Assembly (NCBI RefSeq): GCF_022376445.1
Contig: NW_025955584.1
Coordinates: 1 to 19,715, forward strand
DNA: 19,715 nucleotides
DNA from: Fomitopsis serialis
Taxonomy: Eukaryota > Basidiomycota > Agaricomycetes > Polyporales > Fomitopsidaceae
Reading direction: 5' to 3'
In this document: positions 9,698-19,715 of the stretch, piece by piece
Position numbering within the stretch: the stretch's first letter is position 1
Layout: each line of letters starts with the position of its first letter
Program-made: the position numbers and the translations under genes
Notes under the pieces: generated by a model
The model's input: the letters and a program-made list of their open reading frames with translations, nothing else
Told to the model about the DNA's origin: nothing
Database searches by the model: none

Positions 9698-11378
9698 ATG
9701 TCGACGACGGCGGTCGAAGAAATACTTATCCTGAATACTGGGTAAGATTCTACTTGCGATGTACCTCAACTCTCTAACCAATATCGCTGTTGCTACCAGT
9801 GTTCAGACATGGAGCTGCTTTGCTGCCGTCTGTGGTAGGGCGCACGCCCTAAGGAAGTGATGTCGAAGCTGACATTCCCTTCATACTACACAGCGCTTTA
9901 CATGTATGACCGAGTGATCACTTTCGGCGACGATGTTGAGCTCGTATGGCGGCGCAAATGGACTGGCGTGACCGCCTTATATGGGCTTCTGCATGCTTGT
10001 GTCGTCGCTTTCCTGATGGTAGTGCTTGCTGGCTACTTCGTTGTCTCCTGTAAAGTACGTACTCTTAAGAATCATGCTGCCTCTCGATGTGCTGACAAGC
10101 AGACAGAGGCGGGTCATGCTCTAATGGCTTAGAAGACGGCAGACTAATCATTCGGTGTTAGCAACTACATGCTTTACATATCACTATATGCCCTGGACTC
10201 AGCTGTCCTGTTATTGATTGGTGGTACGATGCAACTTCTCTCGGGGCCCTATGACTCCGCCTAATGGATTGGCTCACCAGTGACCTCTATTTTTCGGGTC
10301 TACGCGATAAATCTCCGCCGCGATTGGCGATTACCGATGGCGGTATTCGCCCTTGTATTAGCACCCGTAGTTCAGAACAGTGTCAGTAAGCTGTCATCAG
10401 CGTACAAGCTCATCATAGCCTGATGCTTCTTGCAGTTCTTTTCAGCCCATGTCGTCGTGGCTCCGGCACCCTCACCAGTCAATTGCATTGTCTACTTTGA
10501 TATATCCACCGTTGGACAGAATATGTGAGCGTCGACATGATTCACTGCTTACTAGTAGTGCCAGCACCGCTCCCAATTATTGATGCTTCCACTTTAGAGG
10601 TACTTCGTCCCCATGTTGCGCCAACTTGGATATTTTCACACAACATCCTCTGTTAGCAACAATCGTGGTGCGGCTATCCCTGATCATATCCGATGTCCTT
10701 GTCCTTGTTGTTACTTGGCGAGAGACCTATTGGCTACGGAGGTGGGACACAAAGCCGAAGGATCATTACCACTCTTTGACCGGTTTAATATTCATCAACG
10801 GTAAGAATGCGTACTGGAAAATAGTACAGTGACTGATATTATATTCTAGGCACTGTCTACTTCGTGTAAGTCCACGACATATCTGCGACTATGTAACTGA
10901 AAGAGAGTGAAATACTTGACACAATTAGATCCCTCTTTGGCCTCAACCTTTTGGCGATGATACTCTGGCTCAAGGGTGTACGTTCGCCAATATCTCATAC
11001 CAATTATGTATTGATTCGACCTTTTCTCCTGGCAGGTCTTCCTCTTCGCCAACTTCTTCGTGGACGTGTTCGTGTACCAAGTCTACTAATCTTCAGCCGA
11101 TAGTAACTGAAACCGTTTCATCCAGGTTCATGGCCATTTTACTATCTAGATTTTTCCTCAGTCTACGGCATGTCCATCTTGCCAGTGGTCAAGGCGAACT
11201 TACGGACACAGCTTCTCAAGTCTCGGAGCCTCGATTTGCCTCCCGCATCATTGGCAATCTGGGAGCCGAGCTCGAATATGGTGTACAAGACGATTTCACG
11301 GAAGATTTTGATACATTGAATGGCATTGCGGACACGTTGCAGACGCAGGTGTCTAACTGCCCTTCGATCGAGAGATGA
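9698..11378 (+). CDS. DUF6533-type seven-helix membrane protein, eleven exons, one frame break
   Basis: Exons: 9698-9741, 9800-9834, 9894-10054, 10162-10223, 10281-10381, 10436-10524, 10598-10800, 10850-10865, 10929-10977, 11036-11073, 11126-11378; about 350 codons. The N-terminus has the DUF6533 hallmark around ALYMYDRVITFGDDVELVWRR, then about six more hydrophobic segments (for example ALYGLLHACVVAFLMVVLAG, RLSLIISDVLVLVVTW, NLLAMILWL, MAILLSRFFLSL) and an acidic cytosolic-type tail with FASRIIGNLGAELE. These Agaricomycete proteins have no established function; a receptor-like role is sometimes suspected. Every junction keeps frame except exon 3 to exon 4 (intron 10055-10161, 107 nt): exon 3 ends after a full codon, while exon 4 needs two bases carried over. 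This is either a 1-nt lesion, perhaps in the AAA before the donor, or unusual splicing. Exon 8 is only 16 nt. Confidence 0.8.
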
Positions 11379-11836
11379 TGCTGTGGCTCACTGGCTACTG
11401 AGTAATACTTGGTTGTTCAAGTTGGCAGAACCGCTTGTCGTTTCGAGCGATGTGACGGCAGCTCTGTATCAATAGGCTTTTCGATGTTTTTCGATGTGAA
11501 TAACTTATGAGCGTGACTACATCCACTGGCAGCTCGATCGACTAGGCTGGAGCAACTAGGCTGGAGTGGTGATCGCTGATCTTCACGCGCTGGTACAATT
11601 TCCAGTATTTACGTGCGCTTGCCAATGAGCGCTGCGGCGGGGTAATACATATGTACCCGTGCGAAGAGAATGTGGTTCCGGCGAGGTTCCGGGACGTCGA
11701 CTTCTCGTAACATCTTGATCGGAATGGATGGCCAGAACATATATGTACTGTCCAGCCATGCTTGCGCCGCACTGGATCCTGCCCTTCGTACAAACGACGC
11801 CCATCTTAACGCTGTCGACAACCGTGCTCTCAAGCA
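11379..11836. other. Intergenic region before the prenylcysteine oxidase gene
   Basis: No gene is seen. The stretch should contain the terminator of the DUF6533-type gene and the promoter of the oxidase gene. Two small tandem duplications are present: a 10-nt TTTTTCGATG-like word repeated near 11475-11498, and a 14-nt unit at 11541-11566. No clear TATA or CCAAT element can be assigned. Confidence 0.5.
11541..11566 (+). repeat. Short tandem repeat, 14-nt unit, nearly two copies
   Basis: ACTAGGCTGGAGCA at 11541 is followed directly by ACTAGGCTGGAG at 11555. It probably arose by replication slippage in the promoter region of the downstream gene. No function is implied. Confidence 0.8.
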
Positions 11837-13662
11837 ATGCACTACGTGACCCTCGGCGCCGCTCTTGTATTCATCCTCCATGCTGTGCAGGTGCAATGCC
11901 ATGGACCTCAGGTCCCCTTGAAACATCCGTCTCGTCCTAGTCAACAAGGACTTGATCCAACCAGACCCACGGAGCGCGTTGCCATCATAGGCGCGGGAGC
12001 TGGCGGTTCTTCAGCCGCATTTTGGATCGCGAAAGCCAAAGAGCGGTACGGGCTAGACGTTGAGATTGATCTCTATGAACGTAATGATTATGTTGGGGGC
12101 CGTAAGTTACTCTTTCACTGGAACCCAGGTTGAGTCTGACAACTATGGTAGGCAGCACTGTTGTACACCCGTACAATAACGCCGACTTGCGACCAATCGA
12201 ACTGGGGGCATCAATCTTCGTCGAGGTCAACAAGAACATGTGGCGCGCTGTCGACGAGTTCGGTCTCGAAAGGGTATCCTACAAAGGCGCAAACACTGTC
12301 ATGGGAATTTGGGATGGCTCTCAATTTGTCCTCTCTGTACGTGACTCAAATCTCTTAGCTTCCTGTATAATCGACGGTGGCTAACATTCCATGCTTTGCA
12401 GACGGGCGGTAGTTTCTACAGTAGTTGGTGGGACAAAGTCAAGATAATGTGGCGCTATGGATACAAAGCCCCGTTGCGCACTCAAGCTATCGTTAAATCC
12501 ATGGCCGAGTCCATTCAGAAGCTCTACGCACCTGATGCACCGCGCTTTGAGAACTTGACATCTCTAGTTGGGGCACTGAATTGGACTTCCCTTACCAGTC
12601 GCACCGCGGCCGAGTTTCTCGATGGCGAGGACATCAACCCGCAATGGACGCGTGAGCTTGTGGACGCCGCAACACGCGTCAACTACGCTCAAAACGTTGA
12701 CTCCATCCATGCTCTCGAGGGCCTTTGCTCACTTGCAGCTACCGGCGCGTCAAGTGTCAAGGGTGGAAATTTCCAGATATTTGAACAGTTCCTGGAGCGA
12801 AGCGGCGCGTCGGTACACCTGAATACGACTGTCATATCCCTCGCGTACCACGCAGACACTGCGATGTGGCATGTATCCACACTAGGTCTGGCTCCGGTCC
12901 CACATGCGTATCGGGCGGTTGTGTTGGCGGCACCGTTGCACCAGGCCGCGATCTACATCTCTCCTCCAGGCTTTGCGGAGATCCCTCCACCCCAGCCATA
13001 CGTTCGTCTGCATGTCACGTTGCTGACGACTCCGTCTTCGTCGCCCAATCCCGCGCGTTTCAACACGAATGATTCCCGAGTCCCCACGTACATCATGACG
13101 TCGTACAACGGTGTACGCCAACATGTCAGTCCGGATCCTGACTTCGTCGCCATGGCATTCCATGGGCAGCTGAAGAATGCAGACGGAGAGCTATACCGAG
13201 GTGTCCATGGTGAAGAACATGTAGTGAAGATCTTCTCTCGGCAGAGATTGTCGGACGAGTGGTTGGAAGGTATGTTCGGCAAGGTTGGATGGCTGTTGAG
13301 GAAAGAGGTCAGTGGATCCGCCGCGACTAGTTAGAGGATTGACTAATCTCCTGTTGAAGTGGGATGCATACCCCGTCTTGACTCCCACCACAACCTTCCC
13401 GTCGATCAAACTAGCGCGTGGGCTGTACTACGTGAACGCATTCGAACCGTAGGTGTCTGGATGTTCCTGGTATCGTAGGAGTGAGCTCACTGCAAGCATT
13501 AGTCTCATATCTACCATGGAGACGGAAACCGTTGCAGCACGTAATGCAGTAGACTTACTCCTGCGAGAAGAGTTCGGCGCGTCCATCTGTCCACCTACCG
13601 ATCACCAGACGAATGCTTCCATCAGCACTGGCAAGGACTTCGTTCTGGGATGGGATTGCTAG
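11837..13662 (+). CDS. Prenylcysteine oxidase-like FAD protein, five exons, intact
   Basis: Exons 11837-12101, 12152-12336, 12402-13307, 13360-13448 and 13503-13662 join in frame to 534 residues, similar to prenylcysteine oxidase/lyase family members. These FAD enzymes cleave the thioether of free prenylcysteines from degraded prenylated proteins, giving cysteine, a prenyl aldehyde and hydrogen peroxide; the mammalian enzyme is lysosomal. The N-terminus has a signal peptide (hydrophobic LGAALVFILHAV, likely cleaved near residue 21). A Rossmann FAD site follows: VAIIGAGAGGSS (48-59), acidic residue E81 in DLYERNDYVGGR. Family blocks include ELGASIFVEVNKNM, NVDSIHALEGLCSLA with SSVKGGN, and a C-terminal GLYYVNAFEP. 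The four introns are 50-65 nt with CTGAC/CTAAC-type branch sites. Substrate is inferred from family only. A damaged paralogue lies at 7520-8214. Confidence 0.92.
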
Positions 13663-14192
13663 TCTACAAGTGTTGACATCGTCGGTCAAAACAGTGCAGT
13701 ATGATTTCCAAGTAGAGGTCTAGTTACCGTCGCGTAGAGCAATCTCGTATGCCCTTTACTTCTAAGCAACGTTCAATAGAAACCGTCTCCGGACATCATT
13801 AGTCTCCTCGAAAGGTTACGAACCAAAGGCGAGCAGCGCTTCAACAACATACAACCTTTCGAACGTATCACTCAGGCTTGCAGAACTGCAGACGCACCTG
13901 ATCAATGAATTAATGACCGGTGACCACCGGCCGCGCATCGGCTCACGCTGCTGAGCCTCGAGATGTTATGCGGTATATAGAGATATCTAGTGGTTATGCT
14001 GCATTACCGTGGCCGGATATCCAAGAGTATGATACGTGGTGTATAGTGAGTGAGCGTGTGTCGTAACGACGATAAAGAGTACAAGTCCGTCACAAACAAC
14101 AGTCCCTTTGCTACTAGAGATATACCACCGAAGATAATATGATGTCCATCGCAGATACCAAAGTCTAAGGAACTCATGGGCTCTAGTCGTGA
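13663..14192. other. Convergent intergenic region
   Basis: This 530-bp space lies between the 3' ends of the oxidase gene and the glucan synthase gene, so it should hold both 3' untranslated regions and poly(A) sites. It contains the duplicated flank block at 13814-13969. No recognisable coding frame was found, apart from an unmatched frame of about 50 codons inside that block. Confidence 0.55.
13814..13969 (+). repeat. Duplicated 3'-flank block, right copy
   Basis: This block pairs with 8219-8371 beside the pseudogene. It begins about 150 nt after the oxidase stop codon. It contains a 6-bp inverted repeat with a 2-nt loop (CCGGTG at 13917-13922, CACCGG at 13925-13930) that is lost in the left copy, where the same place reads AACGGTCGCGC. 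It is probably downstream or 3' untranslated sequence carried along with the gene duplication. Confidence 0.85.
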
Positions 14193-17100
14193 TCATGGGC
14201 GTGCTGCGATAAGTATAGGCGTTAGGAAAGGCTATCTCTCAAGTAGAAGCGAGGAGCACTGACCAAGTTGTTCTTTGCGGTAGAACCAGAAGTAACCGCA
14301 GACAATGATAATTTGACAAATCAGACCAAGCCAGAAAGCCCACGACGCCAGTGGTGATGCTGAAACATCTTATGTCAGACGATCACTCAGCGAAGAAGTC
14401 GGTACACATACCTTTCAGGCCCTGAGAGAAGCTCCACAATGCGAAATCTGGGAATACATGTCCTGGACCTGTGCCATCTGGCGACAATGCGCGAGCGATC
14501 ATAGTGACAGAAGCTCCGATGACTTGGGCTGCTGCGAGCGTTGCGCACACGTGCAAACGTGATAGAGTCTAGAATATCGCTCGCGTCAGTTCAAGCAGCA
14601 AATCTGTTCACAAGCTTACATACCTGGAGCAAGATCATTCCCAAACCGACTCCCTGGATTGCATCTAGTACACCCAGCCACAACCAAAGGGCGATGGCAG
14701 CATAGGGACCGGCATGACCAGCCCACGGCACATAGAGACCGAGCGCAGACGTTCCCCAAAGCATCTGGCACCAACGTGGGGCGCCCAGTCCAACAGCGAA
14801 GATGGGAAGTAGCCACGTATGGGTCTTGCTGAGTTGTGTGAGGCCTACCATGAGAATGACCCAGACACCGACGAAGAACCCAATGACGAGCAGAAGGATG
14901 TGCCACTTCGGAATATTCTGATTCCACAGGAAAGTCCAGTTCCGTCCGTACGGCTGAGAGCGTATGTTAATCTCTCGGCGCAGGCAAACAAACTGCAACG
15001 TCTACTCACTGCACTAAGCCAGAAATCGCGTAGGATCTCGGATGCGAGGAACCTGAGGCAATGGTTCATTTCGAGTCTCTATTCGTCAGACGCAATGCTC
15101 ACCACAGCACAATCTTACGCCTAAACAGAGTCTTCAGGAAGTGAGGGACCTTGGGCGGTGCTTGACGGTAGTAGTCTACACAGCACGTCAGCTGATACCA
15201 ACAGTCAACTCGTTGCGATTGACTCGCCTGGCAACCCGTACAGCAACAAGTAGGCGAAGAGCCAGCTTATGACGGCCAGAGGCCAGACGATCAGCGCGAC
15301 CCACCAAGGCATCAGGTAACCGGAAGAGACGCCGTCAAGCTGATAACCCCAGTACCAGAGGGCAGCTACCCAGACTTGCTGGGAACCTTGCACGAGACAG
15401 GCGCGCATCGTCCACGTCTCTGTCGCAGCACCCTGTACATGACGTGAGTGTTAGAATGAGACGACAGATAGAGGGCACATACCGCTTCTTCTCCAAAGTT
15501 CAGCCCGAAGTAAAGGAATCCTGCCGCTGAAGCAACCGCGTATGACCATGTAGCCGCACTGGCTAGATCGTAGTGTAGCCAATGGAGGGGGCGGCAACAG
15601 AGGGCAAGCCGACGAGGAAGAACGCTATGCCAAAAAAGATCCACGGCATTGACAGAACGTAGACTGAGGGCTTAAGGCGGAATAGCGGGTACCACACAGC
15701 CGTCGCAGCCAGGAAGACACCGCCAATGACATACAGGTCTAGGCTTGACTGAGTGCTTGATCCCGAGAGCAGCGAGATCTGGAAGCCTGTGGCGCTGAGC
15801 ATCTGGCCAAGACCAAGCACGATGGTGTAGAGCGGCCAACCGCCGATCTCGCGAGACATAGCGACCTGTAAACCCGACATGACGACAGCATCTTCATTCA
15901 TGAGAGCCGCACTATAGTCATCCATAGGTGGAAGCCCATCCGCAAAGGAACGTGTGCTTGGGGACGACGGGCGAGAGTGGTCAAACGAAGAGGGAGCAGG
16001 CGTTCCCCATATCGAGTCTCGTCGTGACGATCGGATGCTCGCAGCACCAGAGAGTTTGTCATGTTTCACCTTGTCGAAGAACTTCTCCTCGCTCTTTGTT
16101 AGGTACTTCTCAATCGAGAGCTCGTGCTTGGAGTTATGGGCGTTCAAGCCTTGCAGCTTCTGCACGAATTCTTGCGCAACACCACCGTCGGCGTCGGTGA
16201 ACTGCCAAGGAACGAGTCGTCAATAGTGTCGAACTACCATGGAAGACTTTGAAACGTACGGATGCAATCGCTTTGTTCAATGGCGAATGCTGCTTCTCAT
16301 CAACAATGGACGAGATCGACTCCACTGACGACACTCTTGAATGGACTGTGAACGGCCTGCTTGGAGCGGCTTCGAGGAAAGGATCAGGCATGTGCTTCCG
16401 ATCGCGAGCAATTGTACGATTTGCCCGCTCAAGGAAGTCTCCATAATCTTGTCTTGATCCTCTCTCAAGAGAACCGTGGTCACTGTCCGAGGCTGAGATA
16501 TCGGACCTATACGAGCCTCTGCGAGATTCCCCAAGGAATCGCGGGGCGACGAGGTGAGGATCGCCGCCTGGGGTCAGGGTATCCTGGCTCCACTGTCCTG
16601 GCGAGCCAGGAGAGGACGGTAGTGCAGGACTATCGCTGACACTGCGGCTATCCCAGTCTGGCTGCGAAGGGTAGGCCTGATGTTCTGGATTCCAATCTTC
16701 AGTCTCCGCGATTGCGTAGTGCCCACTGAACTGAGTGTTTTCTGCGTCTGAAGGTCGCCACGCGTTGTGACCCGCTATCCTACGACTGGTCGTGATACTG
16801 CGTTTGTGGAAGTCTTCCATGCGCTGCCGCCATTCAACTACTGGGAAGCGCTGCACTGCAGACCTTGCGCGTAGCATAGCCCGCTCCTCTTCTGTCGACT
16901 TCAGAGCCATTTTGATGGTCTTCGTCAGTTGCGACATCATGTGCTCTGTGGACATTGACTCGACAGGGAACCACTGACATACGAACGCCGTTAGACCTTT
17001 CACATACGGCTTCGAAACGCAACACTTACCCAACCAGGCATCAGTCCGAGACCGCCGAGACGACTACCAACACCCAGAGCACCCTTTCGTCCGAACTCGA

Positions 17101-19715
17101 CTGCGACGAGACCGAATGGCTCATCACGCGAGGGGATCAGCGCGAAGTCAGCACCGCTGAAGAGGTATGGCGGGAGCGCGGTGAACTCTGGCTTTGAGAA
17201 GACGCGGTCAGGGTAGAGCTCCATCAAGCGCGCCAACTTCTCAGCAGCAAAGCGACCGTAAAGATCAATGACGGGTCCGACACAGATCAGTTGAATCTCA
17301 GGACGCTTGTCGAGTCTATCGTCTCTGTCAGCAACACAAGTATGGATGCGAAGAGGCAGCGCGACGACTCACAGGGAAGGCATAACGTCCGCGATCAGAT
17401 CCACACCCTTTTGTTTCGACCACCGACCCACGAACACGAACAGAGCGGCGTTCGGGTCTTGCTTGATACCGGCCCACTCTTGCGCTTGCCTCTTGTGTTC
17501 TGGCCGTTGCGCTTCCGCAACGTCGTCAATCTGGATGTCACGGACGTTCACAGGGTTCTCGTCCAGTGCGGCGATATCCGTCGGATCCGGGTTAGGCAGC
17601 GAGTCGACGTGCTTGAGCGTCCAAAGAGCGGGATACCGCGCCCAACTCCGCTTGCCGTACTTGTCAGACACACCGGCGACACCAATCGACTTTTGATGGG
17701 CGCTGACGAAGGAAGCCGCTGCGTGGAGCAAGTTGAACGTGTTACCGAACTGGACGTATTTCGTACAATGTTCCTTGCTGATGTTGAACGCGGAGCAAAC
17801 CTCCTTCATCTCTTCCTTCGTGCGAAGCGGCCAGAGACCCTGGAACTCCGCGTTGTGCAGTGAGAGACATACGGGGAGCACCTTCGGCAGGAGGTAGATA
17901 GCAGCAAGAGCACCGTGGTAGTCGTTGATGTGGTAGATGTCGATGTCGGGGATGCGATGCACGGTGGCAGCAATCGCTTGGTTCCAAGTCGAGTAGAAGA
18001 TGGCGGAGCTGAGATCGTCCATGCGAGCAGGATACGGGTCAGCCTTCGTCTGAGCGCGGAAGACAGGGCTGTCGAGGATGACGTATGTGATATTGTCGAC
18101 GACGTGAGTCTCAACCTCGATTAGGTACGGCTCGCCGAAGATGATGACCTCGATAGGTTCCGCGGGTTCGCCTTGGGGATACTCGAGGTCTCCGACCTTA
18201 GGAATCACCCAGATGAGATCGACGTCGGACATCGCCTTCCCCATAAGACTCGACATGACACCGAGACCACCGATCTTGACCTTGAGCTTCCAGTCGATGA
18301 TTTCGTATTCGAGCGTGGCGATGAGCACTTTGCGGCGTTTGTCCTTCACTTCAGGCCAACCGATGAGATCTGTCTGCTTGTGGCCAAACATCTTCTCTGT
18401 GAGCGGTGTGTGCGGTTCTGACACCTTTTCGGACGACTTGTGGCCCAGGGCGCCGAGGATGGGGAAGTAGTTGCTGTGGTCCTTGTGCGGCTTGACACCC
18501 CACTTGTTGTACTTGATGCCGTAGAACGACCAGATGAAGACACCGACAGCGAGTGACGCAGTCGCGAAAGGAATGGCTAGAAGCAGCGCAAACGTGATGG
18601 CTCCGACAGAGGACTCGCCGATAGGCTCGAGCCACCAGGTCAGCGTAGAGTCATCCACGATCAAATCCCATGCGACGTAGGGGTGCGGAGGCTTGGACAT
18701 GTTCAGATAGTTGGCTGACAGCGTGTTCGGCGGGAGACGGTCCATGACACCATCGCCGTCGACGTCTCCGTAGAAGTAGTTGTCGAAGCCGAACACGTTG
18801 AGCTGCACATAGGTAGGCCAGCTATCGGCGATCTTGATGTGCCAGTAGTTGTCGTCCGCCTGAGACATGCGGTAAGGCATGCCAAGATCGTACCCCCACT
18901 CGTTGTATGCACCACGGACGAGGAACTGGGGAACACGACGTTGTTTGTCGTAGTTCAGGTCCGAATGCACGACCATGCTCGACGTCTGCGCGAGGTAGCA
19001 CCAATCTGCGTGTCGCCTCGTGATCAGCATCATCGTTTGGCTAGAGACCCTCCTATTTCCGAAGACTCACATTGGACTATGACGTGCTGCCCCTCCCACC
19101 AGTTGTCACTGCCGCTGAACGAATCCGCGGAAATCGTCGTAGTGTTCTCCCACGACTGCCAGTCAGTCCAGTTCTGCGCGAAGTTGGTGGAATACCGGAA
19201 CATGTCCGCGCCGTATGCCTTGTGGGTAAATGTGTATTGACCGTCACTGTACTGTATGGCGCCGGCGTCGTAGCTCGCATTATCCCACACGACGATGTTA
19301 TCCGCTGCGCCCTTGCGGATCAGTAGGTGATCCGTAGCCTAGCGCAGAAGTGAGTCACACAAATACAATCAACGTGGCAGGGCCAACTTACGTTGGTCGA
19401 CGCAGTGCCGTCGTTCGTGGTCGGGTTCTTTATGATGATTTCCAACACACCGTCAGGGACGTTCTCCAGCGTTGCCGACCATGACCATGTAGAGACGGAC
19501 ACCCCATAGACCTCGTCAGGAGCCGTCCCAGTGACCGAGCCGCAGGTAGCCGAGCCAAGGGTCGGCGTCGCACCAGTTCCAGAACTCGACATGTTCAGTG
19601 AGATGGAGTTCGTCACGCTGGTACAGCTCATCTCCACATTGAACTCGAGGTGATCGGAATGGAGCTCGAGTTCGACGGCAGCCGCGCGTCGTGCCCAGGC
19701 GTGAACTTCGTGAGC
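14193..19715 (-). CDS. ags1: Alpha-1,3-glucan synthase (Ags1/Mok1 type), C-terminal two-thirds, frameshifted
   Basis: Thirteen exons are visible, about 1,619 residues; the N-terminal amylase domain lies beyond the right edge. Exons, 5' to 3': 19715-19392, 19338-19071, 19005-17373, 17315-17030, 16973-16260, 16201-15483, 15432-15228, 15175-15103, 15052-15010, 14953-14624, 14568-14412, 14359-14264, 14203-14193. The enzyme makes cell-wall alpha-1,3-glucan at the plasma membrane. Visible order: extracellular beta-rich region, one membrane helix (visible residues about 332-359), then a cytosolic GT5 synthase with KIGGLG (441-446, nucleotide-sugar binding), VGRWSKQKG (723-731) and the E-x7-E pair in EPFGLVAVE (806-814). 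A Ser-rich linker and a multi-helix C-terminus thought to form the export channel follow; the end reads FYRKEQLARP. Exon 16201-15483 needs one extra base: the frame changes at the G5 run 15587-15591. Intron 15227-15176 starts with GC. Confidence 0.93.

Noticed and set aside
13811..13960. A coding exon inside the duplicated flank block
   Set aside because: Frames are open for 35-50 codons, but differences between the two copies show no third-position excess and no family is recognised.
13970..13992. A Helitron-like 3' end (CTAG before T)
   Set aside because: There is no matching 5' terminus and no hairpin at the right distance, and the motif is too short to mean anything alone.
15541..15590. 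A GTTGCC..CCAG intron of about 40 nt to explain the glucan synthase frame change
   Set aside because: The donor is weak and the join gives the wrong frame, so a one-base lesion fits better.

Overview
The window looks like nuclear DNA of a filamentous basidiomycete, probably an Agaricomycete (a polypore-like fungus is a guess). Supporting signs are GC-rich exons split by many short introns (mostly 49-65 nt, GT..AG with CTGAC or CTAAC branch-like sites), and an F-box protein, a DUF6533-type membrane protein, a prenylcysteine oxidase and a large cell-wall alpha-1,3-glucan synthase, all of kinds common in mushroom-forming fungi. I see no prokaryotic operon, tRNA, rRNA, CRISPR array or intact transposon.

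Left part (1-5400): an F-box protein gene on the minus strand (717-2537), then about 1.9 kb with no recognisable gene but with a purine tract and a run of seven G5 blocks, then a two-exon minus-strand gene for a disordered Ser/Pro-rich protein (4461-5364). The latter is divergent from an SDR-family reductase gene (6072-7290, plus strand, four exons). The roughly 700 bp between them must hold both promoters.

Middle (7500-14190): a prenylcysteine-oxidase-like gene exists twice in the same orientation. The left copy (about 7520-8214) is a pseudogene with no start, a damaged FAD motif, a lost splice acceptor, a nonsense codon and a deletion of about 1.17 kb. The right copy (11837-13662) assembles into an intact five-exon, 534-residue secreted FAD protein. 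The two copies also share about 150 bp of 3' flank. Between them lies a DUF6533-type seven-helix membrane protein gene (9698-11378, eleven exons), whose exon 3/exon 4 junction is out of frame by one base, and a stretch that may hold a decayed membrane-protein gene.

Right part (14193-19715): the 3' two-thirds of an alpha-1,3-glucan synthase (Ags1/Mok1 type) on the minus strand, running off the right edge. It has 13 visible exons, including an 11-nt last exon and a GC-AG intron. One exon carries an apparent 1-nt loss in a homopolymer at 15587-15591. The genes share no evident pathway; this is an ordinary fungal chromosomal segment with a local duplication. The most notable points are the two single-base frame lesions (real or assembly errors) and the decayed/intact duplicate pair. 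I found no convincing new multi-gene system.
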